From an uncultured Bacilli bacterium (GTDB taxonomy: Bacteria; Bacillota_I; Bacilli_A; RF39; UBA660), in contig CAOOMX010000004.1 of NCBI GenBank assembly GCA_948497845.1, forward strand, positions 12,026 through 27,169: a stretch of 15,144 nt of DNA. Reading direction: 5' to 3'. The position numbers were made by a program, and so were the translations under genes. The notes under the pieces are model-generated. The model searched no databases, was not told the origin of the DNA, and saw only the letters and a program-made list of their open reading frames with translations. This document shows, piece after piece, positions 1-6,909 of this stretch (its first letter is position 1; each line of letters begins with the position of its first letter).

Positions 1-716
1 ATGATTTTAAATATGAAAATACACATATTTATGTTACTGGAATTTTTAGAGAATTAAATTATGAAAAACAAAGGGAAATGGTTAAAATATTTAATGATCA
101 ATTTGATTTATATTTCCATATTATTAGTCATGGTATAGAAGCTTATTATTTGGGAGCTGCAATGCAAAATGATTATAATGGGAAAAAGGTCTTAATTATT
201 AATATGGGTGGTAAAACAACAGAACTTGTTACTTTTTTAGGAAATAAATTGATTGATACAAAAAAAATACAAGTAGGGGTTGCAGACCTTTTAAATGAAT
301 TTGCTTTAGTAAATAACGCTTGTAGCGGTAATACAGTTGAAGAGATGGATTTATTTGTTCAAAAAAGATTAGAAGGATTTGTTCTTGATACAGATTATGA
401 TTGTGCCATTTTTACTGGAGGAGAAGAGCGTTTTGAATTACTTACTGATTTTAATTTAGTAGAAAATACCCTTTTTAATGATGGTATTCATAAATATATG
501 GTTAGTTTAGAAGATTATATTAGTGGAACAAAAAAGGTTTTTTATGATATGACTATGGAAGAATTATATAAATTAATGCCTTTAAATCCTAAATGGATGG
601 ATGGAGCTAGAAGTGGAGCTATTATTCCTCTTACTCTTTTTAAAATGGCGGGGATTAAATGGATTATTCCATCAGATTTAAACTTAATTAATGGAGTTAT
701 TAACGATTTAAAATAA
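1..716 (+). CDS. Ppx/GppA-type phosphatase-like protein (5' end outside window)
   Basis: The frame is open from the left edge, so an ATG at 78 is internal and the gene starts outside the window. The visible ~237 residues fit the exopolyphosphatase/guanosine pentaphosphate phosphatase family of actin-fold ATPase-like enzymes. The fragment begins with a YVTGIFRELN segment, continues to IISHGIEAYYLGAAM, then has the phosphate-binding glycine loop INMGGKTTEL; members usually have a GGGS/T loop, so MGGKT is a slight variant. The C-terminus (MDGARSGAIIPL followed by IIPSDLNLINGV) matches the family's characteristic end. Members hydrolyse polyphosphate or pppGpp; the substrate cannot be read from the sequence. 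The gene ends 33 bases before the rlmB ATG and the rlmB promoter lies across its last codons. Family confidence is good, exact function uncertain. Confidence 0.7.
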   Translation, partial: DFKYENTHIYVTGIFRELNYEKQREMVKIFNDQFDLYFHIISHGIEAYYLGAAMQNDYNGKKVLIINMGGKTTELVTFLGNKLIDTKKIQVGVADLLNEFALVNNACSGNTVEEMDLFVQKRLEGFVLDTDYDCAIFTGGEERFELLTDFNLVENTLFNDGIHKYMVSLEDYISGTKKVFYDMTMEELYKLMPLNPKWMDGARSGAIIPLTLFKMAGIKWIIPSDLNLINGVINDLK

Positions 717-728
717 ATATGTTATAAT
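700..728 (+). promoter_or_regulatory. Promoter for rlmB (extended -10)
   Basis: A -35-like TTAACG (700-705) and a perfect TATAAT (723-728) are separated by 17 bases, with an upstream TG (720-721) forming an extended -10. Predicted transcription start is about 735, only ~15 bases before the ATG at 750, which argues that the GTG at 741 is not the start. Confidence 0.6.
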
Positions 729-749
729 GATATACAAAAGGTGATAAGT

Positions 750-1409
750 ATGTTAGTTTATGGTCCTAATGTTTTGAAGGAATTAGATCCTAAGAGAATA
801 AAAAAAGTTTTTTCTTTTAGAAAAGAGATTATACGTTTTTGTGAAGATAAGAAAATTCCTTATGAATTTATGGATAATAATAAATTAAATCGTTTTACGA
901 AAGCTAATCATCAAGGTGTTGTTATTGATGTATATGATTATGAATATTATGATTTTAATAACTTAGAGGGGGATTTTGTTTTAGTTTTAGATCATTTAGA
1001 AGATCCACATAATTTTGGAGCTATTATTCGTTCTGCAGTAGGTGCTGGAGTAAGAACTATTATTATTCCAAAGGATCGGTCTGTAAAAGTAACTGATACA
1101 GTTGTAAAAACAAGTGTGGGAATGATTAATCATGTAAAAATTATAATGGTTAATAATATTGTGAATGCTTTAAAGAAGTTACAAGATATGGGTTATTTTG
1201 TTTATGCAGCTGATATGAATGGTAAAAATTATAAAGATGTAGATTATAGTGGTAAAAGGGTTTTAGTTATTGGTAATGAAGGTAGTGGAATTAGTCGTTT
1301 AGTTAGAGATGTAAGCGATGAAATAGTAAGTATACCAATAGAAAGTGTATGTGAAAGTTTAAATGCCTCTGTGGCAGCAGGAATATTAATGTTTGAAATG
1401 AGAGGATAA
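750..1409 (+). CDS. rlmB: 23S rRNA (guanosine-2'-O-)-methyltransferase RlmB (SpoU/TrmH family)
   Basis: This SPOUT-class enzyme transfers methyl from S-adenosylmethionine to the 2'-O of a guanosine in 23S rRNA. The N-terminus (LVYGPNVLKEL) is the short substrate-binding domain of RlmB/TrmH proteins. The three knot motifs are present: NFGAIIRSAVGAGV (motif 1, with the catalytic Arg), VIGNEGSGIS (motif 2) and SLNASVAAGILMFE (motif 3, cofactor binding). Length is ~219 residues, slightly short for the family. I chose ATG 750 over in-frame GTG 741 because the AAGGTGAT ribosome binding site overlaps the GTG and is well spaced for 750. It ends 2 bases before the sigma factor gene, the same order as Bacillus rlmB-(yacP)-sigH, so the two are probably co-transcribed. 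Confidence 0.9.
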   Translation: MLVYGPNVLKELDPKRIKKVFSFRKEIIRFCEDKKIPYEFMDNNKLNRFTKANHQGVVIDVYDYEYYDFNNLEGDFVLVLDHLEDPHNFGAIIRSAVGAGVRTIIIPKDRSVKVTDTVVKTSVGMINHVKIIMVNNIVNALKKLQDMGYFVYAADMNGKNYKDVDYSGKRVLVIGNEGSGISRLVRDVSDEIVSIPIESVCESLNASVAAGILMFEMRG

Positions 1410-1411
1410 TT

Positions 1412-2029
1412 ATGGATTTATTTTCAGATAATGAATTATTTTTGCTTGCTTTAGAGGAAAATGAAGATGCTAAAAATGTACTTTTTACAAGATATAAATA
1501 TATAATAGATATCTTAATGAAAAAATATGTTGTTGTTGCAAATCATTTTGGTATTGATAAAAAGGATTTGTATGCTGAAGGATTATTTGGCTTTAGTGAT
1601 GCCTTAGCAAGATTTAATCAAGATCGTTCAGCATCTTTGCCTACTTTTATTTCTTTATGCGTCAATAGAAGAATGTATACGCAAGTATTAAAGGCAGGAA
1701 GAGAAAAGAATAAATTAAATTGGGATTCTTATTCTCTTGATTATAATTATGAACAATTTGGAAGTCCTTTGCATGAAATATTAAGCGATGAAGAAAAGAA
1801 TGATCCACTTAAAAATATGACTTGTTTGGAAGATTATCAAGAACTAATTGTTGAAATAAAAAATGATTTATCTAGTTTTGAATATTCTGTTTTTTCTTTT
1901 GTAGTTAATGGTTTTGATTATAATCAAATAGCTGCTATTTTAAAGAAAAGTCCTAAGCAAATTGATAATACTATTCAAAGATTACGGTTGAAGGTAAAAA
2001 AAATTATGGAATGCAGAGAAAAGGCTTGA
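1412..2029 (+). CDS. sigH: RNA polymerase sigma-70 family factor, SigH-like
   Basis: This is a 205-residue alternative sigma factor. Region 2, the core-binding and -10 recognition part, is clear: DLYAEGLFGFSDALARFN, followed by SLPTFISLCVNRRMYTQVLK, very like the SigH segment with a PTF-LC-RR core. Region 4 (FEYSVFSFVVNGFDYNQIAA, then SPKQIDNTIQRLRLKVKK) is the helix-turn-helix that reads -35 elements, and the KQIDNTIQR stretch resembles the KSIDNALQR of SigH. Position supports the call: rlmB lies 2 bases upstream and secE downstream, as in Bacillus minus yacP and rpmG. SigH in Bacillus drives entry into sporulation and competence; whether this organism sporulates is not shown. The start ATG 1412 follows GAGAGGATAATT. 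It stops with TGA, evidence for the standard code. Confidence 0.8.
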   Translation: MDLFSDNELFLLALEENEDAKNVLFTRYKYIIDILMKKYVVVANHFGIDKKDLYAEGLFGFSDALARFNQDRSASLPTFISLCVNRRMYTQVLKAGREKNKLNWDSYSLDYNYEQFGSPLHEILSDEEKNDPLKNMTCLEDYQELIVEIKNDLSSFEYSVFSFVVNGFDYNQIAAILKKSPKQIDNTIQRLRLKVKKIMECREKA

Positions 2030-2054
2030 TATTTAAATGGATGTGTGCTAAATT
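2026..2054 (+). promoter_or_regulatory. Promoter for secE-nusG (extended -10)
   Basis: TTGATA (2026-2031, overlapping the sigH TGA stop) and TAAATT (2049-2054) are 17 bases apart, and TGC immediately precedes the -10 as an extended element. Predicted start of transcription is about 2061, exactly at the base of the hairpin that follows. Confidence 0.6.
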
Positions 2055-2060
2055 ATAGGT

Positions 2061-2080
2061 GAACACGAAAGTGTTTTTTT
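2061..2080 (+). terminator. Short GAAA-loop hairpin with T tract between sigH and secE
   Basis: A 5-6 bp stem (AACAC 2062-2066 with GTGTT 2071-2075) closes a GAAA tetraloop and runs straight into T2074-T2080. It could end part of the rlmB-sigH transcript. Because the secE promoter predicts a start near 2061, it would also be the very 5' end of the secE-nusG mRNA, acting as a stabilising hairpin or a weak attenuator. The stem is short, so efficient termination is doubtful. Confidence 0.5.
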
Positions 2081-2094
2081 GATGGAGGATTTAT

Positions 2095-2364
2095 ATGGCT
2101 GAAAAAGTAAAAAAAACAGTGAAAAGTGATAATGAAAAAACAAAAAAAGCTGTTGTAAAAAAACAAGATAAGAAAAAAGATGTGAAAAAGTCAAATGATA
2201 GTTATATAAAACAAGTAAAAAAAGAATTAAAGCTTGTTAAATGGCCATCATTTAAGGAAGTTATAAAATATACAGCATCAACCATTGTATTATGTATTAT
2301 TTTGTGTTTATTTTTCTTGCTTCTTAATTTGGGATTATCATATGTAAAGGGGATATTTGTATAA
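2095..2364 (+). CDS. secE: Preprotein translocase subunit SecE
   Basis: SecE is the small clamp subunit that holds SecY in the SecYEG protein-export channel of the cell membrane. The 89-residue protein has a Lys-rich N-terminal extension (about residues 1-38) and then the conserved amphipathic segment VKKELKLVKWPSFKEVIKYT, whose WPS/T...E signature is diagnostic. One transmembrane helix follows (about 60-83, STIVLCIILCLFFLLLNLGL). A single membrane span is normal for the Gram-positive form. Its ribosome site is GGAGGAT. Its TAA shares an A with the ATG of nusG, so the two are translationally coupled. Confidence 0.93.
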   Translation: MAEKVKKTVKSDNEKTKKAVVKKQDKKKDVKKSNDSYIKQVKKELKLVKWPSFKEVIKYTASTIVLCIILCLFFLLLNLGLSYVKGIFV

Positions 2365-2897
2365 TGGATAAATTATGGTATGTTGTTAATACTTATTCAG
2401 GTCATGAAAATAAAGTAAAAGAAAAATTGGAAGCTAGAACTGAATCGATGGGAATGCAAGATTATATTTTCCGTGTTATTGTTCCTGAAACAACTGAAGT
2501 TGAAGTTAAAGATGGTGTTAAGAAGGAAAAAGTAAAGAAAATGTTTCCTGGTTATGTTTTAGTTGAAATGATTATGACAGATGAAGCTTGGTATATTGTT
2601 CGTAATACGCCAGGAGTTACTGGATTTATTGGATCAAGTGGTAAAGGTGCAAAGCCTACACCATTACTTCCACAAGAAATTGATAGGATTTTATCTAATA
2701 TGGGTATGAGTCGTGTTGATATTGATTCTGAAATTAATCTTGGCGATACAGTTAATATTATTGATGGACCATTTAATGGCATGAGTGGTAAAGTTGATAC
2801 TATTGATAAAGAAAATAATAGACTTAATATTATTATTGATTTGTTTGGTCAAGAAACAAATGTTGATGTTGAATTGTATCAAGTTAGTAAAAATTAA
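2364..2897 (+). CDS. nusG: Transcription termination/antitermination factor NusG
   Basis: NusG binds the RNA polymerase clamp and affects pausing and elongation. The 177-residue protein has the NGN domain (about 1-115): WYVVNTYSGHENKVKEKLE at the start, then FPGYVLVEM and the TPGVTGFIG segment. The C-terminal KOW domain (about 123-177) includes GDTVNIIDGPFNGMSGKV. Length matches bacterial NusG (about 175-180). It overlaps secE by one base. In most Bacillota rplK and rplA follow; here a terminator and a convergent gene follow instead, so the ribosomal-protein operon must lie elsewhere. Confidence 0.95.
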   Translation: MDKLWYVVNTYSGHENKVKEKLEARTESMGMQDYIFRVIVPETTEVEVKDGVKKEKVKKMFPGYVLVEMIMTDEAWYIVRNTPGVTGFIGSSGKGAKPTPLLPQEIDRILSNMGMSRVDIDSEINLGDTVNIIDGPFNGMSGKVDTIDKENNRLNIIIDLFGQETNVDVELYQVSKN

Positions 2898-2927
2898 AAA
2901 ATTGCTTATTGTGAGCAATTTTTTTTA
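2897..2927. terminator. Bidirectional terminator between nusG and the glycosyltransferase
   Basis: AATTGCTTA (2900-2908) pairs with TGAGCAATT (2912-2920), with one G-T pair and a 3-base loop. A run of T follows on the plus strand (2919-2926) and a matching A run precedes it (2891-2901), giving a T tract for the minus strand as well. It closes the secE-nusG transcript. The minus-strand gene's own stop codon (2906-2908) lies inside the hairpin. Confidence 0.8.
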
Positions 2928-3988
2928 GTATCTAAAATAATATTTAGATTGGTTTTGATTCTGTCGTTTTGTGGATTTATATCTAGTGCTAGTTGGGCAT
3001 TTTTAATAGCGTTATTATAGTCTTTTAATTGATAGTAGGCGATGGATAATAAATCATTAAGTGTTTCATCCCAACTAAATAATTCATTAATATAAGTTTT
3101 TTCATTATGTGTTATTGTTAAGGCTTTTTTTGCATATGTTATTACTTTTTCCCAATCTTCTTCGCTATAATAAAGTAATGCCATTTCTACTAATGGATCT
3201 CGTAAATAAGGACATTCTTCTATAGCCTTTAAAAGCCACATTTTGGCTTCTTCATATCTATTCATATTTTTGTAACATCTTGCTATGAATCGCATAGAGG
3301 CACATCTTTCATCTTTCCAAGTGGCTGTTTTAAGTTTTAGATGATAGATTAATGTATCAATTGCTTCATTGTATTTTTCATAATACATGTATTCTCTTCC
3401 TAAATAATGAACATTTCTATCATTTTGTGGGTTTTCTTTCACAGCTAGTTCTAATAGAGGTAAATACGAACTTCTGGATTTTGTACGATCTGGATAATGA
3501 TCAATGATTAATTCATCAGTGAATGTTTGCTTTTCTTCTTTTTCATATTCTAGTATTTCATGGACTGGATTAACCCATTTAAAGCCCATTCGTTTATGTA
3601 TTTTTTCCGCATAATAAACTATTTTGGGGTTCCCTTCTTCATCGATGTACCAGTTGTATGTGTATCTAAGACGGGTGGTATCTTTTTCCCATAAGGTCTC
3701 AATTACTTTTCGCCATCCAGGTCTCATGATTTCGTCTAAATCAAGACAAATACATACATCTACATCTTCTGGTACTAACTTTAAGGATTCATTTCTAGCT
3801 ACATCAAATCGCCATGGCTTTATTTCTTTTGTTTCAACATGAATGCCATGATTTTTAAGTTTTAAGACTGTATTGTCCGTTGAGCCAGTATCTAAAACAT
3901 AAATATCATCAGCATCTTTTATTGATTCATACCAACGATCAACAAATTGTTCTTCATTTTTGCATATTGCATAAATAACTATTTTTAT
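2906..3988 (-). CDS. Family 2 glycosyltransferase with C-terminal TPR repeats (apparent ATA start)
   Basis: About 360 residues. From 3988 the reading is (M)KIVIYAICKNEEQF, the usual start of GT2 enzymes of this type. It continues with VLDTGSTDNT (residues 32-40), the nucleotide-sugar binding motif, and LDLDE (82-86), the DxD metal site. Residues ~165-350 form several TPR helix pairs, for example HYLGREYMYYEKYNEAIDTL and PLVEMALLYYSEEDWEKVI. It likely transfers a sugar from a nucleotide donor to an unknown acceptor; TPRs may bind a partner. There is no ATG, GTG or TTG between the in-frame stop at 4007-4009 and residue 88, whose ATG would leave out the whole catalytic core. The ATA at 3986-3988 has AAGAAGG 8 bases upstream and matches the family start, so it is the best choice. 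Confidence 0.75.
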   Translation of the reverse strand: MKIVIYAICKNEEQFVDRWYESIKDADDIYVLDTGSTDNTVLKLKNHGIHVETKEIKPWRFDVARNESLKLVPEDVDVCICLDLDEIMRPGWRKVIETLWEKDTTRLRYTYNWYIDEEGNPKIVYYAEKIHKRMGFKWVNPVHEILEYEKEEKQTFTDELIIDHYPDRTKSRSSYLPLLELAVKENPQNDRNVHYLGREYMYYEKYNEAIDTLIYHLKLKTATWKDERCASMRFIARCYKNMNRYEEAKMWLLKAIEECPYLRDPLVEMALLYYSEEDWEKVITYAKKALTITHNEKTYINELFSWDETLNDLLSIAYYQLKDYNNAIKNAQLALDINPQNDRIKTNLNIILDTKKNCSQ

Positions 3989-4077
3989 AAGTATAACCTT
4001 CTTTCTTTACCATTTTATGCTTGGATAAGGGATTTTGTGTCTAAGATTCTTTTGTGCGAACAAATGTTATATTTTTG

Positions 4078-4106
4078 TTTACAAAAAGAAAATATTTTGG
4101 TAGAAT
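4078..4106 (+). promoter_or_regulatory. Promoter for the CAP-domain gene
   Basis: TTTACA (4078-4083) and TAGAAT (4101-4106) are 17 bases apart, with TG at 4098-4099 as an extended -10. A GGGGTG ribosome site (4122-4127) precedes the ATG at 4134. Confidence 0.65.
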
Positions 4107-4133
4107 GAAGGTATGGATAAAGGGGTGTAGGTT

Positions 4134-5003
4134 ATGAAGAGAATATTTATTGTTTTTTTAGCAGTATTTTGTTGTTTGGAATGGGTTTTGTGTAGGATAT
4201 ATAATTGTAATAAAGTAGAAAAAATTCCTGTTTCTAGTGTAAGTGAGCAAATGGTAGCATTGGAATTAAAAGATGTACATATTATAGAAGGCGAAAGTTA
4301 TCAAATAGATGATTTTGTTTTAAAGTGTCTTATTAATGGTAAAGAAGTATGTGAATTAGCTTATGAAGATGAAAAAATGGGAACAATCAATAAGAGTGGA
4401 GAATATGTACTTGGTATAAATATTAAATATTTAGAAAATAGTATTTATAGGAAAGTAAAACTTATTGTGGATAAAAAGAAAATTATTCACATCAAAAAGA
4501 AAAAAACTCCTGTTAGTAAGAATCATGTAACTGTTTTGGAAAAAAAGAAAACAGATGAAGTAATAGATGTAGAAAAAAGCGTCTTATTAGACGAAATTTC
4601 AGTATTAAAGAGGACAGAGCATGAAAAAGTAATAAGTGTTTTTAATTTATTGAATCAATATCGTAGTGAATGCGGTGATATTCAGAAATTAATTTTGGAT
4701 GATGATTTGACTTCACTTGCTTTTATCCGTGCTTTAGAAATGGCATCTGATAAAGTGTTAAGTCACAAAAGACCTAATGGCAAAGATTTTTATTCTGTAT
4801 TTGAAGAATACAATATTAAACCGGGAAGATTTACTGGAGAGAATATTGCTAGTGGCTATCTTTATGCGCATTCTGTTTCTTTAGGATGGAAAAATTCTTT
4901 GCCTCATTATCAAAATATGATCCATAAAGATTTTAAGAAAGTGGGTATTGGAGTTGCTTGTAAACATGAGACTTGTTATTGGGTACAACTTTTTAGTAGT
5001 TGA
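4134..5003 (+). CDS. Secreted CAP/SCP-domain protein (YkwD-like)
   Basis: 289 residues. The first ~20 (KRIFIVFLAVFCCLEWVL) form a signal peptide or N-terminal membrane anchor; the Cys at 20 is not in a proper lipobox. Residues ~40-113 are beta-rich with an Ig-like look (GESYQIDDFVL, SGEYVLGINIKYL). A Lys-rich linker (114-140) follows. The CAP domain (~162-289) shows the family's conserved residues: His211 (SHKRPNGKDF), Glu236 (GENIA), His258 (SLPHYQNMI), then VGIGV and YWVQLF. Bacterial CAP proteins sit outside the cell; their biochemical role is mostly unsettled. It is a single gene with its own promoter and ends in TGA. The domain assignment is firm, the function open. Confidence 0.82.
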   Translation: MKRIFIVFLAVFCCLEWVLCRIYNCNKVEKIPVSSVSEQMVALELKDVHIIEGESYQIDDFVLKCLINGKEVCELAYEDEKMGTINKSGEYVLGINIKYLENSIYRKVKLIVDKKKIIHIKKKKTPVSKNHVTVLEKKKTDEVIDVEKSVLLDEISVLKRTEHEKVISVFNLLNQYRSECGDIQKLILDDDLTSLAFIRALEMASDKVLSHKRPNGKDFYSVFEEYNIKPGRFTGENIASGYLYAHSVSLGWKNSLPHYQNMIHKDFKKVGIGVACKHETCYWVQLFSS

Positions 5004-5041
5004 ATTTATTGTAAATCCAGTGTAAATGCATGATGTTTTAG

Positions 5042-5070
5042 TTAACAATTATTTACTTTCTTGATATAAT
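5042..5070 (+). promoter_or_regulatory. Promoter for the GNAT / membrane-protein pair
   Basis: TTAACA (5042-5047) and TATAAT (5065-5070) are 17 bases apart with TG at 5062-5063, close to the ideal sequence. Two copies of TGTAAAT (5010-5016, 5021-5027), 11 bases apart, lie just upstream. Confidence 0.75.
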
Positions 5071-5102
5071 CTTGGTTAGAAAGTACAGAGAGGTAGATTA
5101 GA

Positions 5103-5549
5103 ATGAATGAATTAAATTTAAGCTTTAGAAAAGCAACTTTAGAAGACGTAGAGGATATTATAGCTTTATGTAATGAATGTTTTAATGAACAAACTAGTTT
5201 AGATTATGCTAAGGAAGTCTTTACAAAGACAATGAATGATGAAAATCAAATTTATCTTAATGGCTATGTAGATGGTAAATTGATTGCACATTTAAAACTT
5301 ACAATTATCCCAACCATTTATGAAAAAATGAATACTTATGCTATTTTAAATCATGTGTGTGTAAAGCCAGAATATCGTAGACATAATATAGCTACTAAAA
5401 TGCTTGATGAGTCAACAAAAATTTGTAAAGAAATGGGTTGTAAAGCTATGGAACTTTGGTCAATGAACTTTAGAGAAGCAGCTCATGCGTGTTATATAAA
5501 TTATGGATTTTTGGTTAACGATGCAAAGTTTTTTTCAAAAGATATTTAG
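5103..5549 (+). CDS. GNAT-family N-acetyltransferase
   Basis: 148 residues, the normal size for a single GNAT domain. It starts LSFRKATLEDVEDIIALCNE, the usual beta1-alpha1 segment. The acetyl-CoA binding motif A is at ~84-102: VCVKPEYRRHNIATKML, an R-x-x-G-x-A type loop in which Asn (N95) replaces the common Gly. A YINYGF segment (131-136) matches the C-terminal motif B region. It would acetylate an amine on an unknown small molecule or protein. AGAGAGGTAG precedes the ATG. The next gene follows after 12 bases, so they form an operon from the promoter at 5042. Confidence 0.85.
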   Translation: MNELNLSFRKATLEDVEDIIALCNECFNEQTSLDYAKEVFTKTMNDENQIYLNGYVDGKLIAHLKLTIIPTIYEKMNTYAILNHVCVKPEYRRHNIATKMLDESTKICKEMGCKAMELWSMNFREAAHACYINYGFLVNDAKFFSKDI

Positions 5550-5561
5550 GAGTGTAAGAGT

Positions 5562-6743
5562 ATGAAGATTACAAATGTTTATATAGGTGGATGGTTTCAA
5601 AGAACTATGCTTCAATTAACTGAAGTATACGACTTTTTAAGAAATGGTACTTCTCAATTAAAGTTAGATGCTTCTAAGCTAAAAGAATATCGAAAAGGTT
5701 TAAGTATTGGAAAAATAGACTATGGTGTTTCTGGAGAAGAATATGTTGTTTTTACAACAGCTTTAAATATAACTGTTAAAATTTATGAAGATGGTTTGAT
5801 TGTTTTAAATAATCATAATGTTGGGGAAGATACATTATTTGCTGATATAGATAAAGTGACAGACTATTATGAAAACAAATTGTCTCCAGCTTTAAGTTAT
5901 TTATTTAGTTTAGGGGCTCCAGTTCCAAAAGAACTTGCTAATATTAAAACGATTTATCCTTATTTTGTTGTTGTGGATAATGCTACGAAAGATGAAATTG
6001 GAGAATTATTAACTAGAACTGAAAAACAGAAGTATTTTGAATTTTCTAATAAGAATTATGATGTTGTACGTGGGGATAAGTATTACTTTATCAACAATAA
6101 AAATCAATCTTTTGCTAGTATTGAAAAATATATTGAAGAACAAGTGTTTATTCGTGAATTTAAAGGTCAATTACATAGATATTTAAATATGCATCGTATT
6201 ATTTGGGAAAAGATTGATGCTGTTAAAGAAAATGTAAATGTTAAAGGATCTGATATAGTAAAATTTACGACAAAGTTAGATGGCTATGCAAAAACTATTA
6301 ACTTAATTGAAGGTCGTATTAGACAAATGAGTACTTATATTTCTACTCGTGAAAAAATAGCTAAAAGTGATAAAGGATTAGAGGAATTTTTGGCTATTTC
6401 AGGATATCGTTATGAAACATTACGCGATACTTTAGATTATATTAAATGTTTGTGGGATATGACGAAGAATTATGTATCTTCAGCTCAAAAACTGTTTAAT
6501 GGTATTAAGCAAGATGTTACAAGCAGTTCTATTAGAAATTTAACTATAGTTACATCAATGAGTGCAGGTGCTGCATTAATAGATTTATTAACAGAGTCTG
6601 CTCCTAAACTTTCTATGTTTGGTGTTATATACTTCTTTGTGTTAGCATTCATTGGATGGTCTACAACAAAGCTTTTAGGATTTATCTCTAGTAGAAAAAC
6701 TTATGAAGTATCTGATGTAGAATTTGATAAAAATATTGAATAA
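5562..6743 (+). CDS. Unrecognised protein with coiled-coil region and C-terminal membrane hairpin
   Basis: 393 residues, family not recognised with confidence. The N-terminal half (1-200) is mixed alpha/beta and soluble, for example YGVSGEEYVVFTTALNITVK. Residues ~200-320 are helical and charged and probably coiled. Two hydrophobic helices follow (about 326-344 and 352-376, the second FGVIYFFVLAFIGWSTTKLL), with a short charged tail. This order (soluble domain, long helix with a LWDMTKNYVSSAQKLFN-like stretch, two C-terminal spans) recalls CorA-type transporters and DUF155-like proteins, but the CorA GMN signature is absent. AGGAGTG precedes the ATG; it is co-transcribed with the acetyltransferase. 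No further function is claimed. Confidence 0.6.
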   Translation: MKITNVYIGGWFQRTMLQLTEVYDFLRNGTSQLKLDASKLKEYRKGLSIGKIDYGVSGEEYVVFTTALNITVKIYEDGLIVLNNHNVGEDTLFADIDKVTDYYENKLSPALSYLFSLGAPVPKELANIKTIYPYFVVVDNATKDEIGELLTRTEKQKYFEFSNKNYDVVRGDKYYFINNKNQSFASIEKYIEEQVFIREFKGQLHRYLNMHRIIWEKIDAVKENVNVKGSDIVKFTTKLDGYAKTINLIEGRIRQMSTYISTREKIAKSDKGLEEFLAISGYRYETLRDTLDYIKCLWDMTKNYVSSAQKLFNGIKQDVTSSSIRNLTIVTSMSAGAALIDLLTESAPKLSMFGVIYFFVLAFIGWSTTKLLGFISSRKTYEVSDVEFDKNIE

Positions 6744-6757
6744 AAAAACTTGCATTT

Positions 6758-6787
6758 TTGATTTCTTTATATTAAACTGAATATAGA
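6758..6787 (+). promoter_or_regulatory. Possible promoter for the uracil salvage operon
   Basis: TTGATT (6758-6763) and TATAGA (6782-6787) are 18 bases apart; each matches 4 of 6 consensus bases. TTGCAT (6750) with TAAACT (6773) at 17 bases is a weaker alternative. Either places the start shortly upstream of the leader ORF's ribosome site. Confidence 0.4.
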
Positions 6788-6809
6788 GTTACAAAAGAGG
6801 TGAGTGCAG

Positions 6810-6884
6810 ATGAGAAAAAGTAGTGTGTTTTCATACAGAAATTATGGAGTAACTATCGCTACTATTTCTATCTGTGTTTATTAA
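6810..6884 (+). CDS. 24-codon leader peptide ahead of the uracil permease
   Basis: A strong ribosome site (AGAGGTGAG) precedes ATG 6810. The peptide begins MRKSSVFSYRNYG and ends in a hydrophobic run rich in Ile, Val and Thr (VTIATISICVY). The TAA stop (6882-6884) overlaps the first bases of the terminator stem at 6883. That arrangement is typical of leader peptides whose translation decides whether a terminator forms. The nucleotides encoding the last third are U-rich, as in the UTP-sensing pyrBI leader of enteric bacteria. No homologue is recalled, so expression and role are inferred from layout. Confidence 0.55.
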   Translation: MRKSSVFSYRNYGVTIATISICVY

Positions 6885-6909
6885 GAGTATTTATTAGTAC
6901 TCTTTTTTT
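6883..6909 (+). terminator. Attenuator-like intrinsic terminator in the uracil operon leader
   Basis: AAGAGTA (6883-6889) pairs perfectly with TACTCTT (6898-6904) around an 8-base loop and ends in seven T (6903-6909). It lies between the leader peptide and the permease gene, 33 bases before the permease ATG. An upstream GGAGTA (6846-6851) can pair with the same 3' arm (6898-6903, one G-T pair), offering a competing antiterminator fold. Confidence 0.75.

Noticed and set aside
741..749. GTG 741 as the rlmB start
   Set aside because: It overlaps the ribosome binding site and is only ~6 bases after the predicted transcription start; ATG 750 is properly spaced.
2552..2918. Minus-strand open frames across nusG (2552-2782 and 2691-2918)
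   Set aside because: They lie entirely within or across the well-supported nusG gene, have low-complexity Ile/Asn-rich products and no ribosome site.
2906..3727. ATG 3727 as the start of the glycosyltransferase
   Set aside because: The conserved GT2 motifs continue in frame upstream of it; starting here would remove the donor-binding and DxD core.
6793..6909. PyrR-binding or known riboswitch element in the uracil operon leader
   Set aside because: No PyrR anti-antiterminator consensus or recognised aptamer core is visible; the leader ORF and terminator are explained without it.
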